From: Zhengitettix transpicula
Taxonomy: Eukaryota > Arthropoda > Insecta > Orthoptera > Tetrigidae
NCBI GenBank assembly: GCA_037074705.1
Contig: CM073595.1
Coordinates: 26,937,501 to 27,001,500 of the forward strand
DNA length: 64,000 bases
Direction: 5' to 3'
The position numbers and the translations under genes are program-made. The notes beneath the pieces are model-generated. The model saw only the letters and a program-made list of their open reading frames with translations. It searched no databases and was not told where the DNA came from. Below are positions 23,480 through 36,451 of this stretch, piece by piece (positions within the stretch are counted from its first letter, which is position 1; each line of letters begins with the position of its first letter).

Positions 23480-24257
23480 TCTATATATATAAAAATGAAT
23501 TGCTGTTCGTTAGTCTCACTAAAACTCGAGAACGGCTGAACGGATTTATCTTATCTTAGTCTTGAAATGTTCGTGGAGGTCTAGGGAAGGTTTAAAAGGC
23601 GAGAAAAAATCGAATAATTTCCGGGAAAACCCTAAAAACAGCTCTTTTCTATTTCCAATACAAACGTTTTCTAAATAAAATACAAATGTACACCAGTCGA
23701 GCAATTTTCACCAAATTTGGTACACGTGTTCTTTGCGACCAGGAAACAAACACTGTCGGGGTGAGACGCGTCTTCCACCCCCAGAAGCGGGGGTGTAAAT
23801 ATTTAAACATACTAAAACAGCCGATATTTGAGTCGGATAAATATTTTTAAAGGTCAAAGATATTGATAGTGTTTCTACTAATGTTATCTGAATACAATTT
23901 TCATCCCCTACGCCCTGTGAAAAGGACACCCTTCGGGTTTGGGGTGGAGATGCTTTACAGTAAAATAACGCGAATATAACCGAGATTAAAGTCAAATCAA
24001 AGGTTATGGAAGTCACTGTGTTTAGTTACGACATTCAAATTGGCATTTACCCCTCAGATGCAGGGGTAGCGGGGTGCAAATTTTGGAACATGCAAACACG
24101 GCAGATATTTGCGTTGAAGAAATATTTTTCAGAGTTAATTATAATGATTAGGGTTCGAGTAGCGTTACATAAAAATTGCGCAAAAGCAGCCGAAATTGGA
24201 GTCATATCGGGGGTTATAGATAAATGACATCTCGGGCAACGCCGGGCACCCAGCTAG
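23480..24257 (+). mobile_element. Helitron-like non-autonomous element
   Basis: It begins TCTATATATATAAAAATGAA and ends ccgggcacccagCTAG followed by T. This agrees with the TC...CTRR|T boundaries of Helitrons, although the 3' hairpin is weak. The body carries segments shared with 57780-58225 and, inverted, with 32222-33410 and 63048-64000: the 'gcgaccaggaaacaaacactgtc' and 'ttgatagtgtttctac' type blocks. No Rep/helicase is encoded. It may alternatively be another short interspersed family. Confidence 0.5.
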
Positions 24258-25240
24258 TTTATAAATAAAAATTCTGTCTCTTTATTCCAAATATGTGCCC
24301 ACGAAACAACCCTGAGAGAAAATGAGATTTTGCTACAAATTTTAAATTATAATTTTAATAATATTTAATCAAATATGTATAGTTAAATAATCTCTGATAA
24401 ATATAAATCAAATTATACACGTGAAACCCAAAATCCTTTCACAATGTCTGTGAATAGAAAGGTTGATAATTGATTTCAAAATACTAGGAGTGGCCGTATG
24501 AGTTATGAAGCTACTACGACTGCAGAAAATGTAAATAAAATCGATGACATTATAATGAGGTAAATTAAACGTGATGTTTATTTGAGCCAAACAAAAATAT
24601 TTATACTAACATTTGAAGTGAATAAATCTCGTTATTACTCCAATTTACAATTCCCTGTCTTATTTGAATGAAACTACGCTAATCTTCTAACAGAAATTTT
24701 CTACTGTAATATTTATAATGTGGCGAGATATCGCAAAACTCTTTCCGTTTTTCCGCCCTCATCTTGAATTATTCGATGCTCTTCTTGAAATCACTATTCA
24801 AAATTTGAAATTATTTTTCTAAATACGTTAAACAAATCTCCGGAAAAGAATTACCTTTTTGTTATTATCTTTGTGACAAATATTATCCTACGTAAAAAAT
24901 AAAATTTTTAACAAGGTTTAGATTATCAATAACAATGTTTCAACCTACGTTATTTATAGAAACAAAATTGTTTTGACAATAAGCATTGAAGTCGACAGTC
25001 GTTTAAGGTGTGGCATAGGTCGAGCGAGGTTTTAAAATACGTCTCATCTAAGGGGAGAAGTTAATTAGTGCTACGACTTGGGGGAAACTAATTAGTTTGG
25101 GTTGCAAGTAGCCATAGGAATAAAACTGAGAACTGTAACGAATAGCAGAGAAACAAGAGTTATGAGATTTGTTAATAATAATGGTGAAAAATATCTGACA
25201 TTTATAATATTATAAATAAACTGCCTGCGGACAGAAAATT
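24258..25240. other. Unassigned AT-rich DNA
   Basis: No gene or shared repeat is recognised. Confidence 0.3.
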
Positions 25241-25320
25241 GTTTATTAACAAAAAATTAAATTTGCCGACGTTTCGTCCTTGATTTAGGATGTCTTCAGG
25301 TTTAGTCTACAACTTGTAAT
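25241..25320 (-). mobile_element. Penelope-type terminus with hammerhead-like core
   Basis: The minus strand of 25300-25265 reads CCTGAAGACATCCTAAATCA and then AGGACGAAACGTCGGC. This is CTGAAGA, a hairpin with stem TCCT/AGGA, then GAAAC. The same layout occurs at 47804-47837. A Penelope-like RT remnant in the same orientation lies upstream at 26800-27112. Confidence 0.5.
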
Positions 25321-26799
25321 TAAATAACATAAAGTTTTTCAAGAATAATTACAAAATTAATGTTATTTTGTTTACAATTCTATAAATAAACCATAAAAAA
25401 AAATTATTTTTGAGGAATAATTTTGCTGCCTTGTCTGTTGCAACCGGAATGAAACTCATAGGGGACAATGAAGTGTGGCCGAAAACAATCTATTGTTGCA
25501 TGTATATGTAATAATACTATTAAATTGCAATACTATATTCTGTTACAAAAACGTCTAAAATATTAAACTTATTGAAAGAATCATAAATTATTACATTTTT
25601 GCAATCAAATATGTGTTTGGACACAGCTCAGAAATTTTGAGTTTTTAATTCAAAATTCATTTTATACGAGTCGCAATTAGTAGAATTTGTTTTCGAAACT
25701 ACATTATGTTTCTTTTGGATACATTAATTTTGTCTTGAAACTTTTTAACTAAATTTAGATTGTTAAATGATCAACGCCAAAATTATCATTGTAATATAAT
25801 AGTCCACACGTGCCCTCTTATCATAACGTCTCTTCAGCATAGCGGACCTAAGAGGGCGCAGCTGCAAGAACGCTGATGCAGTTAAAGACATCACTTTAGA
25901 TATAGCGAGTAACTAAACACAACAACAACATAAATATTCACCCCTTCCACTTAGGCAGCTGTGATGACGCTGCGTCCAGACGTGAGCATTTTAAGTACCT
26001 TATGCAGACATGCTCACGGCAGCAGAAATCTTCCACCCTGTAAGAGTTCTTCTCATTGGAGACTTAAAATCATCAGGGAGGGGGAAAGGAGTCTTCGAAT
26101 TGTTCAGAGCTTCTTGGGAACGACAGTCGTGATCCAACCTCCAGACTGGTCGGTGGCTCCTGGTGCTATCCGCCAGTTTGTCTTACTTTATTTTATTTCT
26201 AACTATTAAATCTATTTATTCTTCATCAACTCCTATTTGACTGAAGTGCAGCGACACACCAACCACTACGCCTAGGTTCAATTAGTTGAACCCGAACCCT
26301 CACGTTACCGACTTTCCTATTTCCTGTTCTTAATTCTTCCTTTATCCTCTATATCGGTAGCCAGGTGAGCTAACGGAGGTATAGCTCGGTTGGTGAACGA
26401 TCTATCTGGACTTCCCATTTCAAACTGCTGGATTGTTACATGTTCACAGTGGTGGAGTGTTACATGATGGCAGGCGGAATGTTACATCATATAGTTCTAT
26501 AAATGTATATTTTCTTTATTGTTCCGAAGACTACAAACACCGCTATTTACATACAACATTTAATTTATTTACAAAACATTTTTAATCTGTGAATATTAAT
26601 CATAGAAAATTAATTTGTGGCTATAAAATCAATTGAAACCAATTCGAATTAATATCATAAGGGAAAAATCTAAATTAATTAGAAAATACAGATTAATATT
26701 GAATGTTAGACAAAAAATGTAAAGTTATGGAAACAAATTTTTATTACTTGAATTTATAACAGTCACATTATTGATTTTGTTTTTATTCTTATTCTGATA
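25321..26799. other. Unassigned DNA, partly GC-richer (25830-26450)
   Basis: It lies between a Penelope-like RT remnant and a Penelope-type terminus of the same orientation, so it may be in part element sequence or insertions within it. No coding match was recognised. Confidence 0.3.
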
Positions 26800-27112
26800 A
26801 ATTTGTAAATAAAATATGTTGGGAAAGAATTAATTTATAGATTTTTGACAACTTTATCTAAATTATCTTTATGATACTTAGGATGAGATAATCTGACGGC
26901 TTTGTCTGCAAATTTGTAAATCATTGCTTTTTTGATGGAAATAGAATGGTTGGTCATATAATTAAGGACCCTAAGTGAATAAGAAGTTTTTTGGTACCAA
27001 TTGGTAAGTATGCTATTTATCGAAACAGCTGAAATATTTAGAAAATATAAGGACTGGTCCTGTTGAAAGTCAATGTTGAATTTTAAATAATAATAATTGT
27101 TGAACGTGCTGA
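26800..27112 (-). mobile_element. Penelope-like reverse transcriptase fragment
   Basis: Minus-strand translation gives FNINFQQDQSLYFLNISAVS, then ILTNWYQKTSYSLRVLNYMT with NHSISIKKAMIYKFADKAVR directly after, and LSHPKYHKDNLDKVVKN. The order TNWY.K - (S)GR.LN...NHP.S.K...I..L.D..I.LSHP.F fits the C-terminal part of Penelope-like RTs. The YADD active-site region would lie upstream and is not present. Stops after VVKNL indicate decay. Confidence 0.65.
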
Positions 27113-27374
27113 CTAAATTATTTAACTTGGTTGCGGGTGCCCGGCTGTCTCAAGGACGTTTATTTATGAGATTTGTTAGTGCTTGGCAATTCATTTACCT
27201 GTCTTGCTAACAATTGTTAAATGGAAGCGTCAGCTATTATTACTCCGGCGCCAGCTCAATTCCAGGAAACTCGCCGGCAAGATTCGCTTACAACTTTATC
27301 GTTAATAAAGGCCGTATTAAATGACGACTACAAAAATTGAGCCCACAATCCCCGTGAAAGAAAGATTTCTGAAA

Positions 27375-27405
<31 letters not shown>

Positions 27406-28605
27406 GGACGTCTAGACATTTAAATATATTTTTCCAATGTTTTTATAATTATTTTTATAGTATTAAATTAATTATCAGAAATACAAATAATATAATATCA
27501 GTGCTGCTATTACATCATTTCATATTCATTTTTTTGGCATTTAGTCTTTCGTCTTTCCAAATTTACTTTGACGTTTTCTCAAAAGCAAGGAAGTTCATCC
27601 TACTTGTACTAAAAGAGTTTAACTTTTTCCATTATAATAAGCCCCAACATCGTCGCCTCCTCAAGTCCAAGACTGTGCGTGGGAGACAGGTTCCTCGCTT
27701 CTCTGGAGTTAATGTAAGCAAACAGACTTAATCAAAGTTTCTACTAATTTTCCTGCTGGCTATAACTTACCCAAATGTTTCGCGCCCTGTAAATTAATTA
27801 TTTCATAACATGCTAGCCGTTATTTTGTGCTTTTAGGTCACGGGCACTCAGGCCGCTTTAAGCTAATTGATTCTAAGTATCTTAGTAACAGCTATGCTGT
27901 GTTGTTCACAGTGTCTTCAGCTAACCGGAATTTAGCGTTTTCAATAAGTTTTGTAGTTGTTGAATTTTAGTATGGAAGAAGGTGAACTGTGGAAGGTTAG
28001 AGATAAGTAAATAAAAAGTTAACATCTAGTAAAAAAGGGAACTCAACACCGCTGTAACGAAAAGTAGACTTTTTCCATTACAAAAAAGTTCTATCGACCT
28101 ATCACCTAAATTGAGAATAGCCGTAAGCAGTTTAGGTATAAACTCGGGATATAATAGTTATAATAACTTTTATAATAACTTTTCATAAATTTCCGTTAAC
28201 CTCTGAAAATTACATTTCATCAAAACTTAACCATCTTGTGCCATAAAAAATTCAATATTTCAACAAAGGTTTACGTGTTAATTTGAATATTCCAATTTTT
28301 ATATTTAATACTAGTTGATTCACTAAGATAATTGTTATAACGGACAATGTTCAGAAACTTATGATTCGCATTAAAACTATTATAAACATATTTTTACCAG
28401 AAGTATAACTTTTAAGTGCATTAAATAATAATTCATGGATCGTAATGTCGTTTCTATACAAGTTTATGCAATAAAAATAATGATGGTAAATTCCTCTTAT
28501 CGATTATATGTTTAAAAAAACTAAATTTCATTAATGTATTCCAGCTAAAATATATTTTTTTCAACGTCAACCATCACGTCAATAAAAATAAAGGAATAGG
28601 ATTTT
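27113..28605. other. Unassigned DNA with an (AT)n tract at 27379-27399
   Basis: The 136-residue open frame at 27321-27731 runs through the AT microsatellite and has no homology features. No gene is recognised in the rest. Confidence 0.35.
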
Positions 28606-29375
28606 ATTTTTTATTTATTTTTTTTAAATTCGCGTCAACATAAAAGTCATTGGCGACTTATCATATCTACTACTTGAAATTATTACAATTTGTTCATATA
28701 AACTATGCGTTTCATTCTTAGTCTCATTGTCTATTTAGATTAGATCTTGAATGCCGGTTTCCTTGCTAAACTTTAGCAGGTTATTTATTGCCGCTGCTGA
28801 GGTACATATCTCCCTTCTCTTGTATTTCTGAATTGTGGCTTTTCTAGTCCTGTCGTACTTTGGGCAGTCGTAGAGGATGTACCTGGATCGTCAGGGCAGC
28901 CTCGCATACGTCACATGTAGGTTGCGGTGATCTAGAGAATAGATAGGAGTGCGTGAGGTTAGAATGCAGAGTTTTTAACCTAGCAACTACCACCTTCGGT
29001 CCCCGTGACAGATTGCTACGGTAGGATATTTCCTTAAAGTTCTCTACTTCCTTGTGAAAAATCCCTTCATTCCTTCCTCGTCTACATTTGTTACATTTTT
29101 CCTCCAGTATACTGGCATAGGCTTGTCCCCCATCATTTTTAGTGCATTTAGTGGTCTGTTGTTTTTATGCTTTTGATGGGATGCCTCCGTCTTTGCACTT
29201 TTGTCCGCCCTTTCCTTTCCCTCTATTCTATATTGTGTGCCGGTATCCATCCTATCATTACCTTATTATTGCTGTTTAGAATAGCTATAAGGTTTTCTCT
29301 GATTTTATTGACGGTGCCATTACATATCTTTTGGTTGGTTATGGTATTTATTGCTGCCAGTGTGTCTGTTATTTG
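28606..29375 (-). mobile_element. 5'-truncated non-LTR retrotransposon, second copy of the 4443-5175 family
   Basis: The sequence from 28626 (tcgcgtcaacataaaagtca) is collinear with 4471 onward. The minus strand encodes the RNase H tail, with RIEGKERADKSAKTEASHQK and MPVYWRKN, and the downstream Cys/His part in broken frames. A T-rich stretch (28598-28625) corresponds to poly(A). It is truncated at about 29375. Confidence 0.8.
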
Positions 29376-30571
29376 CAAAGAAATAGAAATATGGAAATTT
29401 TGAAAAGGTATTTAGAGTTTCAGATAATGGATGATTGCATAAATTCATGACGAATTTAAATATAAAAGCCTAACAGGCTATATTTGAGTATAAAAATTTT
29501 ATTTTGTTCTAACATCTACTTATTTTCTCAGCGTCCATGACATCGTTCAAGTAGAGTAACTGGGTTATGTTAATTACAGTAGTTAGAATTCATAAACGTT
29601 TTATGATAAGTTTACAATTATGGATATTGCATGTTGAAATTTTTACGAAGTTGACGCGGTAGTTTATGTCTGGTGTTTGTCCATTTGGCGTGGTTCGCTG
29701 TGACGATTTTGCCTTCTGTGACGTTATGCTGCTTGCGTTACATTTCGCTCATATTTCGACTCGCTGCAACATAAAATGTTTCAGTTCAAAAATCAATTGC
29801 CTAATATTGAGTTTATTTATTAAATAATTTTTAAAAATATTATCTCAATGGATCGAATCTACTATCATATTAATATCCTAATCCATAGTGACGCAATCAT
29901 ATTCCTACGCCAAACAATTGTTTGCGTGAACCTGAGTCATTGACCTTCCTACTCCTCTTGGCCCTCCACAAACTCACGCTTTGTCTGCTTTGTACGTTTA
30001 TGTTCCTAATTAAAAAAACTGGGGACGGCATCGTTGAAATGAATATCCAGGGACAGTTTGGAAACTTCATCACAAGACAAAGAAAAAAAAATGCGACTAT
30101 GGATTCAATGCTGAAGTAGTACGCGAGAATACAACATTAATTTAGACGCGTAGATATGACTGTCGTCTCAACAACATTAAATGAAAACTTAATAAAAGCG
30201 CATAATGAAACACATTAACGTATTTTTGTTATTTTTTAGTAATGTAACAACAAAGCCTGGAAGTCCCTATACATGAAAGTAAAAAGCTCGTTTATTCTCG
30301 TCTGAAATATACTTCCCTCATCCCTAAACAGAAAAAATTCTAAAGTATTATGTACGTAAAATTGGAAATATACATGTTATTGCTGTTGAAGATTTATAGT
30401 TAGTTGGTTGTTAATGAAAAAAAAATTACACATATGTTATCCTTAGGCTATTTTGGAAATAAATAGGAGGACTGGCATATTTGGTTTGTTTTGCATTGAT
30501 ATTTGAAATCCTAGTCCTGTGTGTACTTTATGTAAATAAATATCTTAAATTATCATGCACTATTTTTATAT
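29376..30571. other. Unassigned AT-rich DNA
   Basis: No gene or shared repeat is recognised. Confidence 0.3.
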
Positions 30572-31565
30572 TGTAATGCCAATTAATTAGGCCATTAATT
30601 GGTTTTATTAAAATTTAATTGTAGCGGCAGGAGCTTCCAAAGCAACAATGGAGCCGGACTTATTTTGTCGGAAAGTCAAAATGGCGTATGCGCTCTAAAA
30701 CTGGAGTTAGTGGTGGGACATTACAGAGAACGGAACGAATAATACTAGAGCAGAGACTAGCCGTGGTTTAATGTATTATTATTAAACAAAGTTGTGAGTT
30801 GAAGACAAAGTAAAAACATTCACGGAAGCATTACATCGAAACTTGCTAAGTAAAAGCAGTTTTACGTTTGTAGTCAGCCAGGAAAGGAAGTCAGCAGTTT
30901 ACGTCCATAGCCAGCCAAGAATAGTAAAGTTGCAGTTTTGAGTTCCAAGCGGTAAAAAGACTAGCAAATCTATGAATCACAGGATTCATACAAGGCAAGC
31001 GGTCACCAGATAGCTGACAAAAAGGAGGATCATCCGAGTTCCTGGGAGCCTATCAAGGTTGACTTAAAGAGTGTAAAATATGTGAGCCGATACTATAATC
31101 AGTGAAAAAACTTTTTGCAATAGTGTACTTCCGAAAACAAAAGGGATGCTGGAACCAGCTGGACAGATGTGAGTAACAAATTACAAAATAATGATTTATG
31201 TAAACGTAATTAAAGGATAGAAGTCAGATTTCGTTCTAATTGAATAGTCAAGTTAATTTCTTTTCTTTTAATTTATTTATATCGACGTATTGTTTAGGTA
31301 AATGTGATTTGTTTGTTAATAAGATTTTTAAATCAAATTATTGTGTCCATTATCAAACCTAGTGAAGGCCCTGAGAAATGAATATTTTAAATTGTAATTG
31401 TTTTTGAGTTATTGCCACATCATAAATAAATCTTTTGTTTGTTAATTTTGATCTTTTCATTTAATAAAAAGCCATCCATTTGATTATTACATAAATAGCT
31501 TCAACGAGAGGCATATTCTTTAAATTAAAATTAAATAATTAAAGGCTTCATTGTTGATTATTACA
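30572..31565 (+). mobile_element. Solo LTR, TGTAATA...TTACA family (copy E)
   Basis: It starts tgtaatgccaattaattagg and ends gttgattattaca, with ATAT-type flanks on both sides. It has ctggaaccag followed by donor GTGAGT (31169-31174), the gtgaaggccctgagaa block near 31362, and one degenerate module attaca...gcttcaacgagaggcat near 31487-31515. There is no internal coding region. Confidence 0.7.
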
Positions 31566-32221
31566 ATATATTGGTAGTAAGTTGAGCATTAAAGAAAAAG
31601 ATAGAACCAAGCCCTAGTCAATATTCTACTTCGCAGACAAATCTTTGCACCTAACGTTACCAATGTTTTCATTCCAGAAGCACAGGTACCCCGTAAGTTA
31701 ATTTCAACATACTGAAAATTTAGCAAGGAAATTCTTTTCATTTTCCATGCAGTCGTATATATCAGCCGCGTTACAGAAACCCACCTTAAGCCAGCAGTTG
31801 TGGAATCAATACCAAACTACTACTGCCACCATAATTATAGGCGTACAGCAGGTGGAACGTAGAGCTATGTAAAATAGCATATTCCTCCCACACAACAACA
31901 ATATTAACAAAAACTCTACCTGTAATAGTTACTAAGACGACAAAGTGTTGGAAGAAGCAAATATCCACCTTTATAGGAGGTATACATAATATATCTATTC
32001 GGGTGTTACTTTCGTTCATAACATCGGTAAAACACGAGGGAGGTCTAATACCGAACTAACCGCAGTAGAAAATAACGGAACTGGAGATGTCAATACACGT
32101 GTACAAAGAACTCTGTTGTATTGAAATTTTTAGCTGTACCGCGTATTGTACCGTCACGCTACTTCAAATCCACGAACAACAGGACTAAAACCATTAGGAT
32201 GTCTTGACTACTTTATTGTAA
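31566..32221. other. Unassigned DNA
   Basis: No gene or shared repeat is recognised. The frame at 31786-32019 (minus) has no domain. Confidence 0.3.
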
Positions 32222-33410
32222 ACAGCTGGGTGATCGGCGTTGCCTGGGTTGTCATATATCCATAACTCCCTATTTGTTTACAATATTGGTTACTTACGCG
32301 TTATTTTCAAGTAACGCATCTCGACCTCTATCCCTAAATGTGCTCACCTCCCATGCCGAAAGGGGTTGAACTCACTGACCCGAAAAAGTTTAATTCGACG
32401 AATATATCGATTGTTTTAACATATACAAAAATTCCCACTCCTGCTTGGGAGAGTTAAACGGCAAGTTGAATGTCGTAATTAAACTACGTGACAACCCTAA
32501 CCCAATATTCGACTCCAATCGCGATTGTTTTTGCGTTATTTTTATGTAATTCCACTACACCCCAACCCTAAGGGTGCTCCCATTCCAAGCCCGAAATGGG
32601 TTGAAATTATACACAGAGAGCACCCAGAGAAATTTTAAGAATTGAATTGATACCGAAAAAAAATTTTCGATGAAAAATTCGGTCGTTTAACATGTTTAAA
32701 AATTTCTACCCTTAACGAGCCCCTCCCAGTTCAGACAACACCCGCGCGTTGCCAGGCTGTCATAAATAATCTCAGCGACACCCATTACCCCGATTTGACC
32801 CGAATCTCGGTTATTTTTGCTTTATTTTCTTGTAACGCACTTCCACCCCCACCCCTAAGCGTGCTTCCGTCCCATGCCGAAAAGGGTTGAAATTATACAA
32901 AAACAACATCATCGGTATAAATACTATCAATGTTATTGACCCCGACAAATATTTATTCCACGCCAATATTGACCGTTTAACATGTTTGAAGAATGTTACC
33001 CCCGACCATCCCCGTTTGCGGGTGTTAAACGGCAATCTGCATGTCATAATTAAACTCAGTGACCAACATACCAACCGAATTCGACTCAAATATCGATTGT
33101 TTTTGCGTAATTTTTATGTGATGCCACTCCACCTCCACCCTTAAGGGTGCTCCCCTCCCAAGCCCTAAATGAGTTGAAATTATACGCAGATAACATAACA
33201 TCTGTAGGAACACAATAAATCTCTTTGAACCCTAAAATTGTTTATCCGTTTCAATATATGTGTCGTTTTAGCATGTTAGAAAATTTTGTTTGTTTCCCTG
33301 TCTCACAGAACACGTGTACGAAATTCGGTGAAATTTTCACCACGGGTATAGATTTGTATGCGGAACATACACACATACAGACAATTTTATTTATTGGAAG
33401 AAGAAGATTA
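32222..33410 (-). mobile_element. Helitron-like element with four ~220-285-bp tandem monomers
   Basis: In minus-strand sense the 3' end is ...caacgccgatcacccagctg, a mutated form of the ...acccagctag terminus at 24257. The body is a head-to-tail array. The 'gtcataattaaactcagcgac...gactcgaatctcggttgtttttgcg...' block starts near 32250, 32472, 32757 and 33040. A 5'-like end with 'cggaacatacacacatacag' lies near 33360-33400. It has no coding capacity. The short frames at 32811-33461 are repeat-derived. Confidence 0.5.
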
Positions 33411-34301
33411 ATCATAGTATCTGTAACAGTGCCACGAAAACACAAAGGCGGAAGCGCATAACAATGCGAATCACTACCGACTTTTAAAGTGGAGACCTGT
33501 GAAAGAAAGTGTCTCTCGTTCCCAAGACGAATCTACCACGAAACCAACGCAAGGCTGCGGATGATGAAGGGAACGATGTGAAACTGTCCCCATGGCGCAG
33601 TGACACTCGAAACTCGCCCTTATCGACCCGATAGCATTAAACATCACCTTGTGTCAACGACGGGGAATTGTGAGAAGACACAATTATATTACAAGATAAT
33701 GTCTGATCAAAGATAGGATTATAAATACTTCTAGACAAAATGTTACGCTAAACATCATTTAATGTTACAGGCAACAGAAGCACATTTTCCGTCTCGGCTG
33801 TCATGCTTCCTTCCTTGACCCCAATCCACTCTCCTCCTCTTATTTATTATTTCCATGGCAATTAGAAACGGGGTTGTCCCTACTAAGCCACCGGAACTCC
33901 CTACTTCTCTGAGAAAATGTAACTCGGGTTTTCAACAACACCCATTAACTTTGCTGCGAGCCAGACTTCATTGTTTCGTTCTATTTGTTCCTCGCAGCTT
34001 ATAACTTCGTCCCCTGGTATTACAACACATAATCTCGTTTGTCTGCTGTCAGTCATTGCGCGTTCACTCAATAAAACTGGTCGAACAATCCTCTCTAGAA
34101 AAATTCCGGTGGCCAAAATGGCAACAAATATTGGCTATCACTATCCTTTCGCATCGTCCGCTGTCCCTTATAGATCGCAGTGTTGACCCCATGCCGTGTC
34201 AAAATTACAAAAGTAATGGACACATTAAAAGAATGCATTACAAATTGTAAAAACTTCGAATAATAAATACAAGTACTTTTTACGTGTATTCTACGAACAT
34301 A
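33411..34301. other. Unassigned DNA
   Basis: No gene is recognised. Overlapping frames at 33901-34250 show no domain. Confidence 0.3.
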
Positions 34302-34835
34302 CGAGGCGTGTTCAGAAAGTAAGTTTACTATATTTTTTAAGGAAAAGTGTGTTTGAAATAAAATTACAGGATATTGTTGATACACTTGTTGACTATTGTT
34401 GCACATAACCACCATCCCGTTTAATGCATATGGTGAGCCGTGGCACAAGCTTCTTTATGCCCTCCTCGAAGAACTCTCCCGCCAGCTCCTTCCCCCACTT
34501 CAGAAACTCTGCACCTGCTCGTCAGTTGAAAATTTAATTCCACACATGTGTGCTTTCAGGGATGTTAAAATATGATAATCTGAGTCAGGGGAATAAGAGG
34601 AGTGGTTCAAAAAATCCCAACCAAATGAGTCCAAGAGCGCCTTGGTGGCTAAGGCTGTGTGAGGACGCGCATTGTCGTGCAACAAGCACACTCCTCTCGG
34701 AGGCAATCCCCTCCTTTTGTTTGGATGTTCCTTTTGAGTTTCTTTACGGGATCACAACATCGTTGTGCATTGATGGTCTTACCCTGAGGCAGAAATTCGA
34801 CAAAAAAGATGCCTTTTCATTAAACCTAAAATAAG
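34302..34835 (-). mobile_element. Mariner 3' fragment
   Basis: cgaggcgtgttcagaaagta at 34302, preceded by TA, is a mariner-type terminal repeat. The minus strand encodes the C-terminal half of a transposase. FVEFLPQGKTINAQ lies near 34795. Then comes CLLHDNARPHTALATKALLD, which contains the second catalytic Asp. Then comes SYSPDSDYHILTSLKAHMCG (usual SPDLAPSDYHLF; a stretch is missing). The 5' half is absent, so it is inactive. Confidence 0.8.
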
Positions 34836-35588
34836 TGCAGATGAGGATTATATTTAAAATGTAACAAATTTCATGAAGAGGAATTTCAGTAAATTGGCTG
34901 AAGATGGGTCATCGATTATTGCACTAAGTCATTCAGAATAGAGTTGAGTAAGGAAACGAAATCAAAAGAAATAAACGAGTGGTCATTAGGGATGATGATA
35001 AATAGTGGTTTTCTTTATACACGTCTTTAGACAGGTTATGGATGTAGTAAGAAGTGTTATGTAATATTGGATAATATACTTCAATTGATCGTAAAGAAAA
35101 ATGGTGCCTGCCTATAATTCAATTGTCAGCAAACATAATTTTTTTTATAAAATAATCATTTTAGCAAAAAATTACTAAACAAATCACTTTCTGTCCAATT
35201 CACTTCCATCCACATAAAAGAGAAGATTCTCCTCCAAATATTTAACAATATTTTAGTCTGTTACAGGATCCTGTTCAAATGCATTACTGTCACTCAGTAT
35301 TTTGGTCTGCCTGTGGGTTTTAGACTCGCAGTTCATACATTATACTTTCGGTCTGTCCACATAATATGGTAAGAGCATAACAAAGAATAATACTCTTAAG
35401 ACTTAAATGTCTCCCTGGAGGGAAAATGAGGGCGGAAAGGTGAGACTCATATACATTGCTTTTTGGAAAATGGGATTACAAGCGAAAAACAGAAGAAATT
35501 GTCTTTAAATATTTTTAAACGTTAACTGATGAGATTCATAAACTTCCAACTGACCTCAATTCTTTTTAATAAGTATTCATATATATAT
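34836..35588. other. Unassigned AT-rich DNA
   Basis: No gene or shared repeat is recognised. Confidence 0.3.
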
Positions 35589-36435
35589 TGTAATAATTAA
35601 ATTATATAGTTAATTAAAAGAAATTATTATTAATTATTAAAAACAAATTTTATATTTTACAAACAAATCTAAACACTGTTTTTCTCAGGGTCTTTACTGG
35701 GTTTGATAGTAAGAAACAAATCAAGATTACAATTAAAGAATTTACAATTTAAACAATTTGAAACGCACTGAATATGAAATGAAAAGAAACGAAATCTGAC
35801 TATTACCTTTAATTTACTGTTTACAAAACATTTATTATTTTAGTTCATACTTACAACTGTCCTTTTGAACCATATTTAATGATTACACTTCAATCCTTTC
35901 AGAACTCCAGACTCATCGCCTATAGACAACCGTTGTTTCGCCCGCAGCCACCAGTCAATCAGTCCCTATTTCCGCAAACACCCAAGATGTTTTAACAGTG
36001 AAACCAGTCAGTGTTACAGTGTTCATAACAATGGATAGATCATGAGATATTTTTGTCTATCATCTGCTCAACGGCACGTCGACGTCTCCTATTAACTCTG
36101 CTGATCAACTATTTCTCCTCCAGAATCTGGCGATCTGCTTTAAGACATCATTCTCCCTCGAGATCTCGCACCCAACTAACTCTCCGTCCACATCCTTCTC
36201 CCTCGATATCTGGCACTCAACCAACTATTCGCTACCTCCGTGCATTCTTTTCCAGTTCCCACGAATCTCGGGAACAAAAAGCCCGCCGTCGCTCAAAATA
36301 TTATAAATAAACAATCCATGGTCTCTCTACTTTAACATCAATAAAAGACCGCCGTCACTCCGTCCTTTGATATCGGCACCACCAAACAAAACATTGTAAT
36401 TTAAACAATTAATGGCCTTCTTAATTAGTATTACA
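35589..36435 (-). mobile_element. Solo LTR, TGTAATA...TTACA family (copy F)
   Basis: Plus-strand boundaries are tgtaataatt (35589) and gtattaca (36435), with AT-rich flanks and (AT)n on the right. In minus-strand sense it has donor GTAAGT (complement of 35849-35854) and cccagtaaagaccctgagaa (near 35690). The CTGGTACCAG palindrome is degenerate (atggttcaa) and no tail module is present. Confidence 0.7.
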
Positions 36436-36451
36436 TTATATATATATATAT
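36436..36451. repeat. (AT)n tract
   Basis: AT run at the right edge of LTR copy F. Confidence 0.8.

Noticed and set aside
26385..26440. tRNA-like A box (tagctcggttggt)
   Set aside because: No B box or cloverleaf follows.
27321..27731. 136-codon open frame on the plus strand
   Set aside because: It runs through an (AT)n microsatellite (a Tyr-Ile repeat) and has no domain, conserved motif or splice context.
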